Source: Rosa chinensis (Eukaryota > Streptophyta > Magnoliopsida > Rosales > Rosaceae). Taken from it: a stretch of 64,000 nucleotides of DNA. The stretch is from positions 42,946,384 through 43,010,383 of the forward strand of contig NC_037093.1 in NCBI RefSeq assembly GCF_002994745.2, read 5' to 3'. Shown here piece by piece: positions 22,033 to 32,223 of the stretch. The number at the start of each line of letters is the position of its first letter. Positions within the stretch are counted from its first letter, which is position 1. Made by a program: the position numbers and the translations under genes. The notes beneath the pieces were generated by a model, which searched no databases, had not been told where the DNA came from, and was given only the letters and a program-made list of their open reading frames with translations.

Positions 22033-23092
22033 TTGCTTCGTCGCTGACTGCAGCATGACCGCTGTTGGCCACCTCGAACACTCCGACATCAACCTGCTAC
22101 CTCGCTTCACTGTCGCAAGCACTCGCCTAGTTCCGCCATCAAATATCCTCCAATCCTTGAACGAAGGAAGACACCGCCCGAAACCGGATCTCCCTTTCTG
22201 ACCACAGAAGCATCTCCACCGTGATTGCACCCCGAAGCCAAGCCAACCGAGCATTGTCGCAAGGGCAACCCACCATTCCTCTAACTAAGGGTTGAAACGA
22301 TCTGTCTCATGACAAGATCGTCGAGACGAGAAGGAATATGGAGGCTACGAAAACCTCCCTGGAAGCAGCCCAAATAAGGCGGCTCTATGGTTTCAAGAGA
22401 GAAAGCTCTCGACTCTCATTTCCCCATTCTTCTCCTTGTTTCTTCTTAATTTGGATTAATCTTTTTGAATTTGATTAGATGTTTGTGGAATTTGGATCAG
22501 ATGGATTGGTAGTTTTTGGAATTTGGATTTGTTCCTTTCTTCTTATGCCCAGTTGATGAATTGATGAAGATAAAATTTTCAATAGAATTATGAATGGATC
22601 TGTGGGGATACCTCTCTTTTTCCTCTGGGGTTGTAAAGAGATTTGGTGGTGATGGATCTAATCAGGGCGGTGGTTTATGGCTGAAAGGAACGTCTGGTTT
22701 CAGAAGGGATAGAGGAGATGAAGAGAACTGGATTTCCATTGGCAAAGAAAGAGAAAATGGATTAGAAAGCCAAAAACAGTGGTATTATTTTTCTGGCCGT
22801 AGGATTTTAGTGAGAAAGGAAATGAAGGGCTGATATTCCCTTATAAGTAAATATAACTAATAAAAAATTTAGTTAAAAAAATAATTAAAAAAAAAATTAA
22901 GGTGAAGACACGGAAGGACCAAAATACCCCTGAAAATATGCCACCTAGCATAATAATTAACGCCGTTATAGACGGCGTGTATGGATGTTGGGTCGCGCTA
23001 GCTTTTTGGGGTACCAATGTGATAGTTTTGAAAAGTTGGGTATGAAAATTTAGAATGGGCTATAGTTGGAGTATTGTTTGTATTTTTTTCCC
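21706..23092. mobile_element. Nested MULE-type element, 1387 bp, exact 9-bp TSD
   Basis: The termini gggaaaaaaatacaaaca and their inverse are about 90% alike over at least 85 bp. The exact duplication tttataatt flanks both sides (21697-21705, 23093-23101). The interior has a (CT)n tract and a GC-richer, gene-like stretch at about 22040-22830, with no recognisable domain. This could be a captured 5'-UTR and first-exon region (Pack-MULE style), but that is inference. Confidence 0.88.
21957..22030 (+). repeat. (CT)n microsatellite
   Basis: A pure CT tract of about 74 bp inside the nested MULE. It creates spurious poly-Ser/Leu and poly-Arg/Glu frames on both strands. CT tracts of this kind are common in plant 5' UTRs. 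Confidence 0.97.
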
Positions 23093-23643
23093 TTTATAAT
23101 TCACATGGCATATTCATTGCTGCTATTCATTGCAAGTCAGCTTTTTTTTTTCTCTTTTCTTCTTCTCCTCTGCAACCCTGAATGAGTTACCATGGCCAGA
23201 AACACAGAGAAAGAACACGCAGCAACTCCACGCTAAATCCCTAATTTTTTTTATTTCATTTTTTTTCTAGAGTTAACGACAAGTTAACTATGGTTTACAC
23301 GAAAAAATAAAAAATTGATGGAAGAGTGATGTGTCAGTTGTCATGACCTTTAGATTAGATTAGATAGAGAGTCTAAATTTTATGAAATTAAAGTAAATTC
23401 ACACTCTTCTCACTTTAGAGGAGCCGGATCCCGCTCGTAAAACTAGTGTTTGTAACCCATAATTACTAAATGAAACTGTGAGTTCTCCAAGTTCAAAGCT
23501 TAGCAACAGCAACTTAACATGCCCAACTCTTAATTTACCCTTTAAATTTTGTGCTGTCCTTAAAATTATTAGAATTTTCGAGAAAAATTTCTCGACGAGG
23601 TAACTTAGTTCCTAAGAAATAATTGTAAGTGATGTTAAAAGTA

Positions 23644-24348
23644 GGGGAGTGAAATTTGCACTCCCCTTTTTGTAAACCACACTCAGTTCAAAAATACCCC
23701 TAGTTCTTCATCTCTTCTCTTCTTTTCTTTTTTCTTCTTTTCATTTCTTTTCTTTAGTTCTCACATTCTGATCAAGTTCAATGGGAAGGCTCTTCTGCCA
23801 TTGCTTAACAATTGAAATTTCTAATTTATGGTTAGACCACTAATGAGCCTAAATTCAAGCTGGAAATCACCTCAGCCCCAACTCGATGAACTTCAATCAA
23901 CCCCGGTTTTGATCGAATCGAAACCAACGTTCATGGATTTGCCAAGCTACTTAGAGGGTGTAAAGTGTGACTATAACAAACATATTCAGACTCTATTTCC
24001 TCTAAATGATGAGCTCACAGTAGTTAGCCGTTGCATAGATGCAATAGCCTCAAAGGCCCTCGTAGAGCAAATTGGTTCAAGCTTCTCACTCTCGGAGTAT
24101 AGCAGCTCCGGGTCGCTTCACATGAACAGGCAAGCCAAATGTGATGGGCACTGTTGGTTAGATGATCTTTTTGGTCTATGAGTTGATATGAGAGTAAGCG
24201 AGAGAAGATTATAGAGAGAGGAGCTACAAAAGGCAATGAGGGGCAAGGAAAATATAGAAAGATGGTAAGGGTAATTTAGAAAATTTAATAAACAAAAGAG
24301 ATAATAGGAGTGTGGTTTACAAAATGGGGAGTGCAAATTTCACTCCCC
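23644..24348. mobile_element. 705-bp TIR element with self-palindromic ends
   Basis: The left end ggggagtgaaatttgcactc and its continuation through gtaaaccacactc are repeated inverted at the right end, about 40 bp with one or two mismatches. Each end is itself a palindrome (ggggagtg ... cactcccc). The flanking 5-mer aagta occurs on both sides (23639-23643, 24349-24353), an unusual target size for plant DNA transposons. It carries a 117-codon frame (23828-24181). Confidence 0.75.
23828..24181 (+). CDS. Unidentified 117-aa frame inside a TIR element
   Basis: The frame opens at ATG 23828 and closes at TGA 24179-24181. The predicted protein is polar with mixed composition, containing LDELQSTPVLIESKPTFMDL and a Ser-rich stretch, SSFSLSEYSSSGS, near residue 85-97. 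It has no transmembrane or signal sequence and no motif I recognise. Its balanced composition in AT-rich surroundings suggests a captured exon of a host gene rather than a chance frame. Expression is unknown; the element supplies no obvious promoter. Confidence 0.35.
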   Translation: MVRPLMSLNSSWKSPQPQLDELQSTPVLIESKPTFMDLPSYLEGVKCDYNKHIQTLFPLNDELTVVSRCIDAIASKALVEQIGSSFSLSEYSSSGSLHMNRQAKCDGHCWLDDLFGL

Positions 24349-24353
24349 AAGTA

Positions 24354-26350
24354 CCTCTCTTTCCACAATGCATGAGATTGACATCTAGTTGTCTCGATCA
24401 GTTTGGTTTTAGTTAATTTATTTAATTTAATATGGAACATGACTGGATTCATTTCCAATTAGTTAATCTCTTAGTAAGAAAAGAAGCTAGCTCCTGCACT
24501 ACCAACCAGATTGTTCTGTGAACTCCATTAAAGCAACATTTAATCGTATCAAGTACTACTGCCAGCATACAGAAAATTCCAGGAACCAACATAAAGAAAG
24601 CTACAGCCCCTACTGGGTTTTCAATGTTTAATTTACTGCTTTTTCTGCATCATTGGCATGGTAATGAAAGGAAAAACAGTAGGGGGAGTACCAGAAGAAG
24701 TGAAGAAGGTCGACATATATGTTGGTGAAGCTTATCGTTTACCTAAGAAAAAGACTTGTTGAAGTCTTTACAGAAGACTTCCAAGTCAATATTCTCATCA
24801 GAAATAAAATATCCTCCAAATTAAATAAAAAAACTTTTCCTCAAGTACATATTGTATACTAGAGCAAGTTATGATATGAACAGGAATGCCTCCTAGTAAA
24901 CAACGCGTAGTTGCTTTGAATCATGACAGCATTCCCAGTCATTGGTCACCTGATTACATGTCTAGACTCTAGACTTCTTGAGATGAAGAATGAAGCCAAC
25001 AAATTATAGGTAAGGAATTAGTTAAGAAAATAAGAAGTGCTATTTGTATAATAATATTATCACCATGTACTCCATTGGTTAATTATAGACTCGGCCACTA
25101 GAAAGAAAAATTTGCTTTTAATGATTAAGATTTTGAAGTCCTGCTATGGGACCCTTCAAGTCAACCCAACTCTAGCAACATTTTCCTTTTCTTTTCTGAT
25201 GAGCAGATAAAATTGATTTAATTACCATAAGCATTATAGAATATGAGCAAGAAGATCACTTTGAATCAAACTGAAGGTTCCATTTTCCACTTCTATTAAT
25301 AAAATTATCTTCGAGTAATAACAGGATATATAATTCTGAGAAAATTCATAATGCATGCATTAAAAGTTGACTGTTGCAAAAAAGAAAAAAGAAAAAAGAA
25401 AAAAAATGGTTCGTTGAAATTGCATTTAAACTTCTTTACAACCTGCAATCGAAAATATATGACTTTTTTTCTTAATTTGAGATTGAGAGTTTCATTTATG
25501 GAGACTTAGTCTGCAATTTAGTTATAAGAAAAACTGTTTTTTGATTAGAATCGTACATTTTTCGAGTCATTTTTTTCTCAACTAAATGATAACTAATTTG
25601 AAAAGTAATGATCCACGTATGAATATTGCAATGTATGTATGTGACTATATGTCTGTGCATACATTGAATGATATATGTATGAATGCATGGGTTCTAACTA
25701 CCAAAGTCTCTTTTTCCAAATTTTGCTTCCAAACCACTAAGTTAGTTCAACTCAAAAGAATCAATCAAGGTGCTTATTCCTACCTCAATCATCCTCCCTC
25801 TTTATTTGTGGGGTTTTTTTTTTTTTGGGGGATACATCTTTTTGCATATGAAAGGAAAAAGGAAGGAAGCCTGACAAGTTAAGGCTTGAAAATTACTAGA
25901 AGGTTTGTAGTGATTTTTAGTGTTGGGTTCCATGTAACAAGAGGAGACTCAAAAGTAATTAGACTTGCTCAAACTGATACTACAAATAGCATGACCATTG
26001 AATAGACTGGCTTAGCTGACTATAGACCCCCTCCGAAATTTTGAAGCTCTAGCTGTTTCATCCAAACCATTAGGATTATGTGGTAGCAATTTACTTGGAA
26101 ATTAAACCAGAATATTGTCTGTGCAAAATTTCCAGGTAAAAGTCCAAACCCCTTAGAATTTAGAAGTCAAGCAAAGAAATTGCCAAAACTGTCCCTGTCC
26201 ATGTCACTAGGACTTTCTATATCGAAACCGCGTGGGTCCCGGTCCGCATATAACTCCAATTTTCTATTGACTATTGATTGGAGACTCGGTCTAATGGTCC
26301 CACCCAAGCCCCCTTCTCCATCAAACCCTCACCAACATACAAAATCCTGG
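24354..26350. other. Transposon-poor intergenic DNA upstream of the NAC gene
   Basis: I found no TIR, LTR or domain here. An A-rich tract (about 25378-25406) and a T-run near 25808 are present. A 98-codon frame at 25586-25882 has no domain. The last few hundred bases are likely the NAC promoter. Confidence 0.6.
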
Positions 26351-26355
26351 GCTTC

Positions 26356-26363
26356 TATAAATA
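26356..26363 (+). promoter_or_regulatory. TATA box of the NAC gene
   Basis: tataaata lies 136 bp upstream of the NAC start codon, leaving room for a leader of about 100-110 nt. It is the best TATA match in the immediate upstream region. Confidence 0.6.
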
Positions 26364-26498
26364 TTCTTTGATATTATGTTATGCTTCAGTGCACCAAAAT
26401 CAAACCAAACACATTGTGCATGCCTTCCTTAATTTCTTACACAATCATAAACTAGCTGGCTCAGCTCGCTTCACTAGTGACCACTAAGCAAGCCTTCA

Positions 26499-28017
26499 AT
26501 GGCATCTGAAATGACACCACCTGCAGAACTCGAACTTCCGGGATTCCGATTCCATCCCACAGAGGAAGAACTTCTCGAGTTCTACCTCAAGAGCGTGGTG
26601 TTCGGAAAGCGATTGCGCTTCGATATAATCGAGTTTCTGAACATCTACCGTCATGATCCTTGGGACTTGCCTGGTACTTTTACACACATTTTCCCTCATA
26701 CTAATTATTCTCTAAACCTAATTACTTGTTTATTTTGGTGAATGGTAATGGTGCAGTGATTAATATATGGGTGTTGTTTGGTTGGTGTTATAGGATTGTC
26801 AAAGATTGGAGAAAGGGAGTGGTACTTTTTCGTGCCCAGGGACAGGAAGCATGGGAGTGGAGGAAGGCCTAACAGAACCACTGAAACTGGGTTTTGGAAA
26901 GCGACTGGTTCCGACCGCAAAATTGTGAGCTTATCTGATCCGAAGAGGATTATCGGGTTGAGGAAGACTCTGGTTTTCTACAAAGGGAGAGCACCAAGAG
27001 GAACCAAGACTGATTGGGTCATGAATGAGTATCGTTTGCCTGATAACTGCAAATTGCTCAAGGTAAATATTGATGCATCCCAATTTAATTTCTTTGTAGT
27101 ATGTACTACTAGCCATTAACGTCGAACAACTTTCAGTTATTATATATGTTGAAAATATGCAATTCAAATTTGTACGTAAATCATTTTTTAATTTTTTTTT
27201 CAAATTTAGAATCTCATCCAAAGAATTTTTTCTTCTTCTTTGAATAAAATCGAAACAAATTTTTATTACGAAGAAACTTGAAAGCGTAAGTTTTATATTA
27301 GTGTTTAATTTTCAAGGAGCTAAAAGACATTGATTGATACCTGTACATGAAATTTCTTGTGAAGTTTCCATGCAAACTCCTAGAATCCATACATGGATTG
27401 TGTTTGCTTCATTAAGAGATTGGTGGGCCCTCGAATATATTATGATGAATCTTAATCTCAGTGTAGAAGTCAATTTTCAATTAATTAATTTGGTAGTTTG
27501 CTAATGGAATTTTATCTTATTCTTAATGCAGGACATAGTACTGTGCAAGATATATAGGAAGGCAACTTCCTTGAAAGTGCTAGAGCAAAGGGCAGCAATG
27601 GAGGAAGAGATGAAGATGGGCTTTCATGCCAATTCCCCTAACATTTCCGCGTCCCCTCCAACGTCAATGGACACCACCATGTCATTTTCCAGCTTCCAAG
27701 AACAGGAAGCACACCAGCATCATCATGATCTAACTGCGCAAATTCCCATAATTCCCACCAACCTTAAGAAAGAATTAGCAGATGATGCAGCACTAACTCC
27801 AGTAGAAGAGCAGCGAAAGGAAGAGGATGAGCAAGCAATGGAGATGAAGGAGGCTCCCACATGTCTTCATACTCCTTTTGGAAAAGACAAGCTGCCAGAG
27901 CTCCTGGTTCCCAAAATGAGCATGGACTGGACCCAAGACCAATTTTGGGCACCCATGAATAGTCCTTGGCTTCTGCCGACCCCTTATGCCAACATTCTCA
28001 ACATGGAATTACTTTGA
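26499..28017 (+). CDS. NAC-domain transcription factor, LOV1/ANAC035-like
   Basis: Exons are 26499-26673, 26794-27062 and 27532-28017, with introns of 120 and 469 bp that both obey GT-AG. The spliced CDS is 930 nt, 309 residues. The N-terminal ~150 residues are a complete NAC domain: [20 protein letters not shown] (subdomain A), then DPWDLPG and [12 protein letters not shown] (subdomains B-C), [12 protein letters not shown] (subdomain D start, DNA contact), and DWVMNEYRL with VLCKIYRK (D-E). The intron positions, after subdomain B and before the final VLCKIYRK segment, are the standard NAC pattern. The C-terminal half is Glu/His/Pro-rich, as expected for an activation region. NAC proteins bind CACG-core DNA as dimers in the nucleus. 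The domain text resembles the LOV1/ANAC035 clade, known for flowering-time and cold roles; that assignment is from memory of the family, not a search. It is the only intact gene in the window. Confidence 0.93.
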
Positions 28018-28624
28018 TTAAATTGGTGGACATAATAAAAGTTTGGTCATGTAGATAAATTTTGGTCCGCAACTTGAGGACAGTAAGTGCGTCTCTAACC
28101 GGATCCCAGAATCCAACCTCGACTATGCGTTGTAGAATCTAAGATAATTAAGTGAGGAGTAAGAATTTTAATGGCAATTTGAAGCTAGTACGTATGCACA
28201 CGTAGATAAGGACTTGGAGTTGTTTCAGTAATAACTTTGCATAGGTACAAGTGTTTGCTGTTCTAGATGAAGAGCAGCTTTGAATTTAGTTTCCCAGCTC
28301 AATGGCTTATCTATACATTTTTTTCTTTTCTCTTGAGAGAGAGTAATGCTATCTATCAACATTATTACATTATGTAATATGTGATGGTAAGATGTCTCAT
28401 GGATAAATACGCCCGAAATCATGGGTATTGGGTAATGAGAATTGTTATTTTGTTCAAGTTAATTTGGGCTTCTCATATTATTATGCAGGGACAAACTTCC
28501 TCGTCTTTGGTGCTTACCCTTTGGGTTTGTTCTACGAATTGATCAAACATTTCTTTGGTCCAGATCATTAAATGTCAATTCAACTTTTTAAGTGTGTTTT
28601 GACTAGGTCCTGATTAGTTGTTCC
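28018..28624 (+). other. NAC 3' UTR and downstream spacer
   Basis: AT-rich sequence with an early candidate poly(A) signal, aataaa, at 28030-28035. No other gene is visible before the CACTA terminus at 28625. Confidence 0.5.
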
Positions 28625-29241
28625 CACTACTAGAATTTTGTTAATAGGCATCAGTTCAAAATTGATGTTAAACTAAAATTCAACCGATCTCTTAGTGGGT
28701 GATGTAAAAAATCAAGAAAATCAGACATCGGTAAGAAACTGATGTCCAGGATAACAACCAACATCGAACATCGCTTCTAAAACACAAATCGATGTATAAT
28801 TGTTACAAATGAATGTTAACTATATTTAATTCCTCATAATTTGACATTTTATGGTTAATAAGTATAAGGTTAAATACTGTTTACTCCCTGAACTTTCAAG
28901 GAAAAAACAGTTCAGTCCGTCCCTTTTTAATTTCACATGTTTACTCCCTCATCTCTCAATTTTGGATCAATAGGTCCATCCGTTGAGATTTGACGTTAAA
29001 TCAAGGATAAAAATGTCTTTTTCCTCTCTTCTCTCTTTGCATAAACAAATTCCCAATTTTTTTTGGTCTTATCCCAATAACCCATCGAATTTTGCCTGGA
29101 CGCCCTTGCTTCTTCATTCAGGGGTTCCTTCTCCTCAAATCCTAGCGAAATCCCATCAATCCTCACAACTTATGCTTGTAAAACAGTGTCGTTTAACTCC
29201 TCAAAGAAGGATCTTTCTGGGTTCCGCCATTAGAGAGTTCG

Positions 29242-29457
29242 AGCTTCCCCACAGACCTTGCCGCCACCGGCGGCAACTCCACTCTCGAAGCCACCGATTG
29301 GATTCTCAATCGCAATTCCTCCACCGCCGCCTCTCAACCCAAACTCGATCGCTTCTTCCTCTCCCAATCCACAAACTCACAATCCGAAGACAAACAAGAA
29401 CTAGAAGAACAACAGTCCACCCCAACCTCCCAACTCCCCAAGCGCCTCTCTCTCTAA
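29242..29457 (+). pseudogene. Captured gene fragment with UBA-like sequence
   Basis: This frame has no stop from 29242 to TAA 29455-29457 and encodes DLAATGGNSTLEATDWILN. That fits the second half of a ubiquitin-associated (UBA) domain, where the pattern A-TGG-xx-xxA-xxWI recurs. A polar linker with QPKLDRFF follows. The upstream half of the UBA and the rest of the parent gene are missing. The parent could be a UBA-bearing ATPase of the WRNIP1 type, but that is a guess. A different frame over the same DNA is open for 203 codons; its Arg/His/Ser-rich composition argues against it. Confidence 0.5.
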
Positions 29458-30313
29458 TTAGACCTCTTCAAGCTCAACACCAAAACCAACAACATCCACA
29501 TCGCAGTACTCGACTCACTTTCTTAACCAAATCCCACAACCCAGATTTTGTACTACATGTTTGGCCGGAGAGCATCGTCGAAAGACAGCATTGAGGACGA
29601 CGACGACGACAACCAGAGCGGAGATTTCTCCAAGTCGAGATCGGGATCGGGCTGGACCGATTCGTGAAGGTAAGAATCTGAGGAGTTGTAAAGATTTGGA
29701 CTTTGTTGGAGGCAGTGTTGGTTGTCGTTTTTGAGTTATAAATTGGTCTCGGTGAATTGACTAGTTAGAGAAAAGAGAGAGAGAGAGAGAGAGAGGAAGA
29801 TGAATGTTGCTCTTTATTTTTCTTTCTTTCTTTCTTTAGAACTTGTTATGAGCTTGAGGCAGTGAGGCTAATTTTGTTTGAGTGATGATGGGTTGCTTAG
29901 TAGTGAATTGCAGAAACAGAGGAGGATAGAATTGGATGGGGAAATGAGTAGGAAGAGAGTGAGGGGAGCGATGAAATCGAAATTGAAAATTGGGAGCTCT
30001 AAAATCTGAAATTGATGAAATCGATTTGACAGCAGCGGTGTTGGTTGATATGGAGTTGAGGGGTTGGATCCTACGTCGAACGAGGGAGGTCAGAGATGGA
30101 GATTGGAGAGAGCTGTGGGGATGGGTTACTGGAGTTATATATGGGTTTTGGTAGAAAGAGAGAGAGGTAAGAAAAGGGGGTACAGGAAGTGTTGGAGGTA
30201 GTGTTGGATAAGTCTCAGACTTGAAGATGAAGGGAAAGGTTGCGGAGGAGATGGAGGGAGGTATCTAGAGTAGAGAGAGCTGAAAAAAGGAAGAAGAAGA
30301 GATAAAAAGAAAA

Positions 30314-30321
<8 letters not shown>

Positions 30322-30352
<31 letters not shown>
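30322..30352. repeat. (TA)n microsatellite
   Basis: Pure TA run following an A-run, inside the Pack-MULE-like element. Confidence 0.9.
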
Positions 30353-30355
<3 letters not shown>

Positions 30356-30520
30356 ATAAAAAGAGCTAAAAAAAAGGTAAGGGTATAATAGATTTTGATG
30401 CAGAAGGATTGCCATGTCACCAATTTAACAGAGTTTTTGGACGGAAAGTTAACGGAATGGACCTATTGGTCCAAAATTGAGAGATGAGGGAGTAAACGTG
30501 TGAAATTAAAAAGGAGGGAC

Positions 30521-30648
30521 TGAACTGTTTTTCCCTGAAAGTTCAGGGAGTAAACAATATTTAACCCATAAGTATATGTCGAACTGAACTGTTTTTCCCT
30601 AAAAGTTCAGGGAGTAAACAATATTTAACCCATAAGTATATGTCGAAC
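30521..30648. repeat. 64-bp tandem duplication spanning the MULE right end
   Basis: The unit starting ctgaactgtttttccct (30521) recurs at 30585 with one base change. It includes the last ~47 bp of the MULE, the 9-bp target duplication and tgtcgaa beyond it. The duplication therefore happened after the MULE inserted. Confidence 0.92.
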
Positions 30649-31256
30649 AATGTCTAAGTGGACATTTAAATCGATTACTATTTCAGAAATGACGTCTGAT
30701 ACTCTTCTAAACATCAGTTTTCAAAAACTATTGTTTGTTCTTGGCCATTTTTACTTGTATCTTGCCACCTTATTTTCCTAGGAATGATGGTTTGTGCCTT
30801 TAGGCAACATCGGTTACTTTATTAAGAATGATGTGTTCTTTTACACAAGACATCATTTTTATTTATGTAAAATGATGTTCACTGATTTTATGTACATCGC
30901 TTCTTTTCACATAGACTGATGTGTTATTTAGTCGTAGACATCACTTCAGTTTTTTAAAATTGATGTTCTCTATTTTATGGTAAATCAGTTTACTTTATAG
31001 TAAGTGATTTGTACGTTAACAATAGATTACGTTTTGGTGTTTAGAAATTGATGTGCACTGGCTTTGGGTATATCAATTTTGCGCACACATTTTGATATGT
31101 TGATAATCATGAAACATCGATTTTTATTTTGATGCTGATTTCTAATCCCTCAATTGACTTCGTTTTCCTTGACATTACTATTTTGTTATACTTTTATGTA
31201 CATCACATCATTTTGACAAGCATGATGTGCAAAGTTTTCATCTAGCTGCTATTGGG

Positions 31257-32210
31257 AAAAGAAATACATTTCTCAACATATTAACTCAAGCACATCATCT
31301 AAAAGTTGGGGCATTCCATTAATTTTCTGTCCAAATTCATGATCCAACATAATTCACAAAATAAAACCCCAAACCTATAAATGCTAGCGTAGTATGAACA
31401 AGTTAAAAGATTAGTTACATTTTCAGTCAAGATAAAGAATTGCATAGGTATGCCGAAACTCAAAGATTTCATACTAAGTGTGCCCCATTAGAACCGCAGT
31501 ACCTTTCTTTTCCTGAATATCCCATACCTTAACCTGGAACAAAACCAAAGAAACAACGGAATCACTTAGTAACTAAACCAACTGCTATACAAGGCAGAAT
31601 TACAATTTGATCAACTATTATAGGCCTGGAAAATTGAAATGGTCCAATGATATCAGAGTATTAGGAAATCAGAACAAGAAAAAGCATGAACTGAACACAA
31701 CAAAATGGACAAACTAAAAATTGGAAACTAAATGCCAATTTCAGCCTAGTGTTATTTCACTCTTACAAAAGTTTAGAGTAGTGCCAACTGATATGTTTTT
31801 GTCATGTCCCAACCTCCCAACAGGTCAGTTATCTTTAGTTTTGATGGGGAGCGAGTTCTAAGGTTTCGTTGAGAATGGTGGTGGCGGTCCTTCTTGCATT
31901 TCTTTTGATAGCCTAAGTGGTCTTCTACCATTAAATTGGATTGTCAGGGCGGCGAAGTTCCAAATAAAGCTGGTTTATCACGTTTGTGTGTCTAACTAGA
32001 TTGTACTACCTTTAGGCATCAAGTCCATGGACTAAAAAATCATCGAAATTTTTGTTTTTTGTTTTACAAGCATTAATATTAATTTTCACATATTTGTAAT
32101 ATTTTCTTTTTAGTATATTTTTAGTTATTATACATTTACTTCAAATTTCGGTTACAACGATATCCTATATTTTCTCGATATTTCTATGAATTCCGATAGT
32201 TTGATTTATG
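31257..32210. other. Mostly anonymous spacer
   Basis: Apart from the WD40-like exon there is no domain, LTR or TIR that I could delimit. The A/T-rich text beyond the exon on the minus-strand upstream side resembles intron sequence. Confidence 0.5.
31474..31533 (-). pseudogene. Orphan terminal exon of a WD40-repeat gene
   Basis: On the minus strand an AG acceptor (31535-31534), preceded by a pyrimidine-rich tract, opens a 20-codon frame reading VKVWDIQEKKGTAVLMGHT then stop. V-W-D-I and the closing G-H are the signature of a WD40 blade. No further WD40 exons were found upstream (to about 32200). It is either the cut 3' end of a gene or an exon carried by the CACTA element just to the left. 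Confidence 0.5.
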
Positions 32211-32223
32211 ATCAAGTCTACAC

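Larger units (their letters stand above)
21096..23431. mobile_element. MULE-type element with ~215-260-bp TIRs
   Basis: The left end ggatccagcttctctaaag is the inverse of the right end (ctttagaggagccggatcc). The inverted similarity extends through actctagaaaaaaa and gagttgctgcg for more than 200 bp. The flanking 9-mers cgcccctaa (21087-21095) and cgctcgtaa (23432-23440) match at 7 of 9. No transposase is present. A second, younger TIR element (21706-23092) occupies most of the interior, leaving about 0.95 kb of this one. Confidence 0.8.
28867..30567 (+). mobile_element. Pack-MULE-like element, 1701 bp, exact 9-bp TSD
   Basis: The ends ggttaaatactgtttactcc and the inverse of the right end align at about 90% for roughly 110 bp. 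The 9-bp duplication ataagtata is exact at 28858-28866 and 30568-30576. The interior (about 29000-29750) is much more GC-rich than the surroundings and looks like host exon DNA, including a UBA-like coding fragment, a GA-rich tract near 29776 and a (TA)n tract near 30322. There is no transposase. Gene-fragment capture between MULE TIRs defines a Pack-MULE. Confidence 0.82.
28625..31256. mobile_element. CACTA-type element, left end clear, right end uncertain
   Basis: The left terminus cactactagaatttt (28625) is a canonical plant CACTA end. Many short direct and inverted subterminal repeats follow, with core gatgt/acatc, both at 28640-28820 and again at 30640-31240. Two repeat-rich blocks flanking an interior are typical of this superfamily. 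A matching right terminus was not found; the repeats stop near 31250 at ctagctgctattggg, which may be a decayed end. No transposase is present. A younger MULE-type element occupies 28867-30567. Confidence 0.65.

Noticed and set aside
21797..22254. Long frames rich in Arg-Glu or Ser-Leu around the CT tract
   Set aside because: They are direct translations of the (CT)n microsatellite in different frames and have no domain.
28983..29594. 203-codon frame, Arg/His/Ser-rich
   Set aside because: The alternative frame over the same DNA encodes a UBA-like sequence; the 203-codon one has shadow-frame composition.
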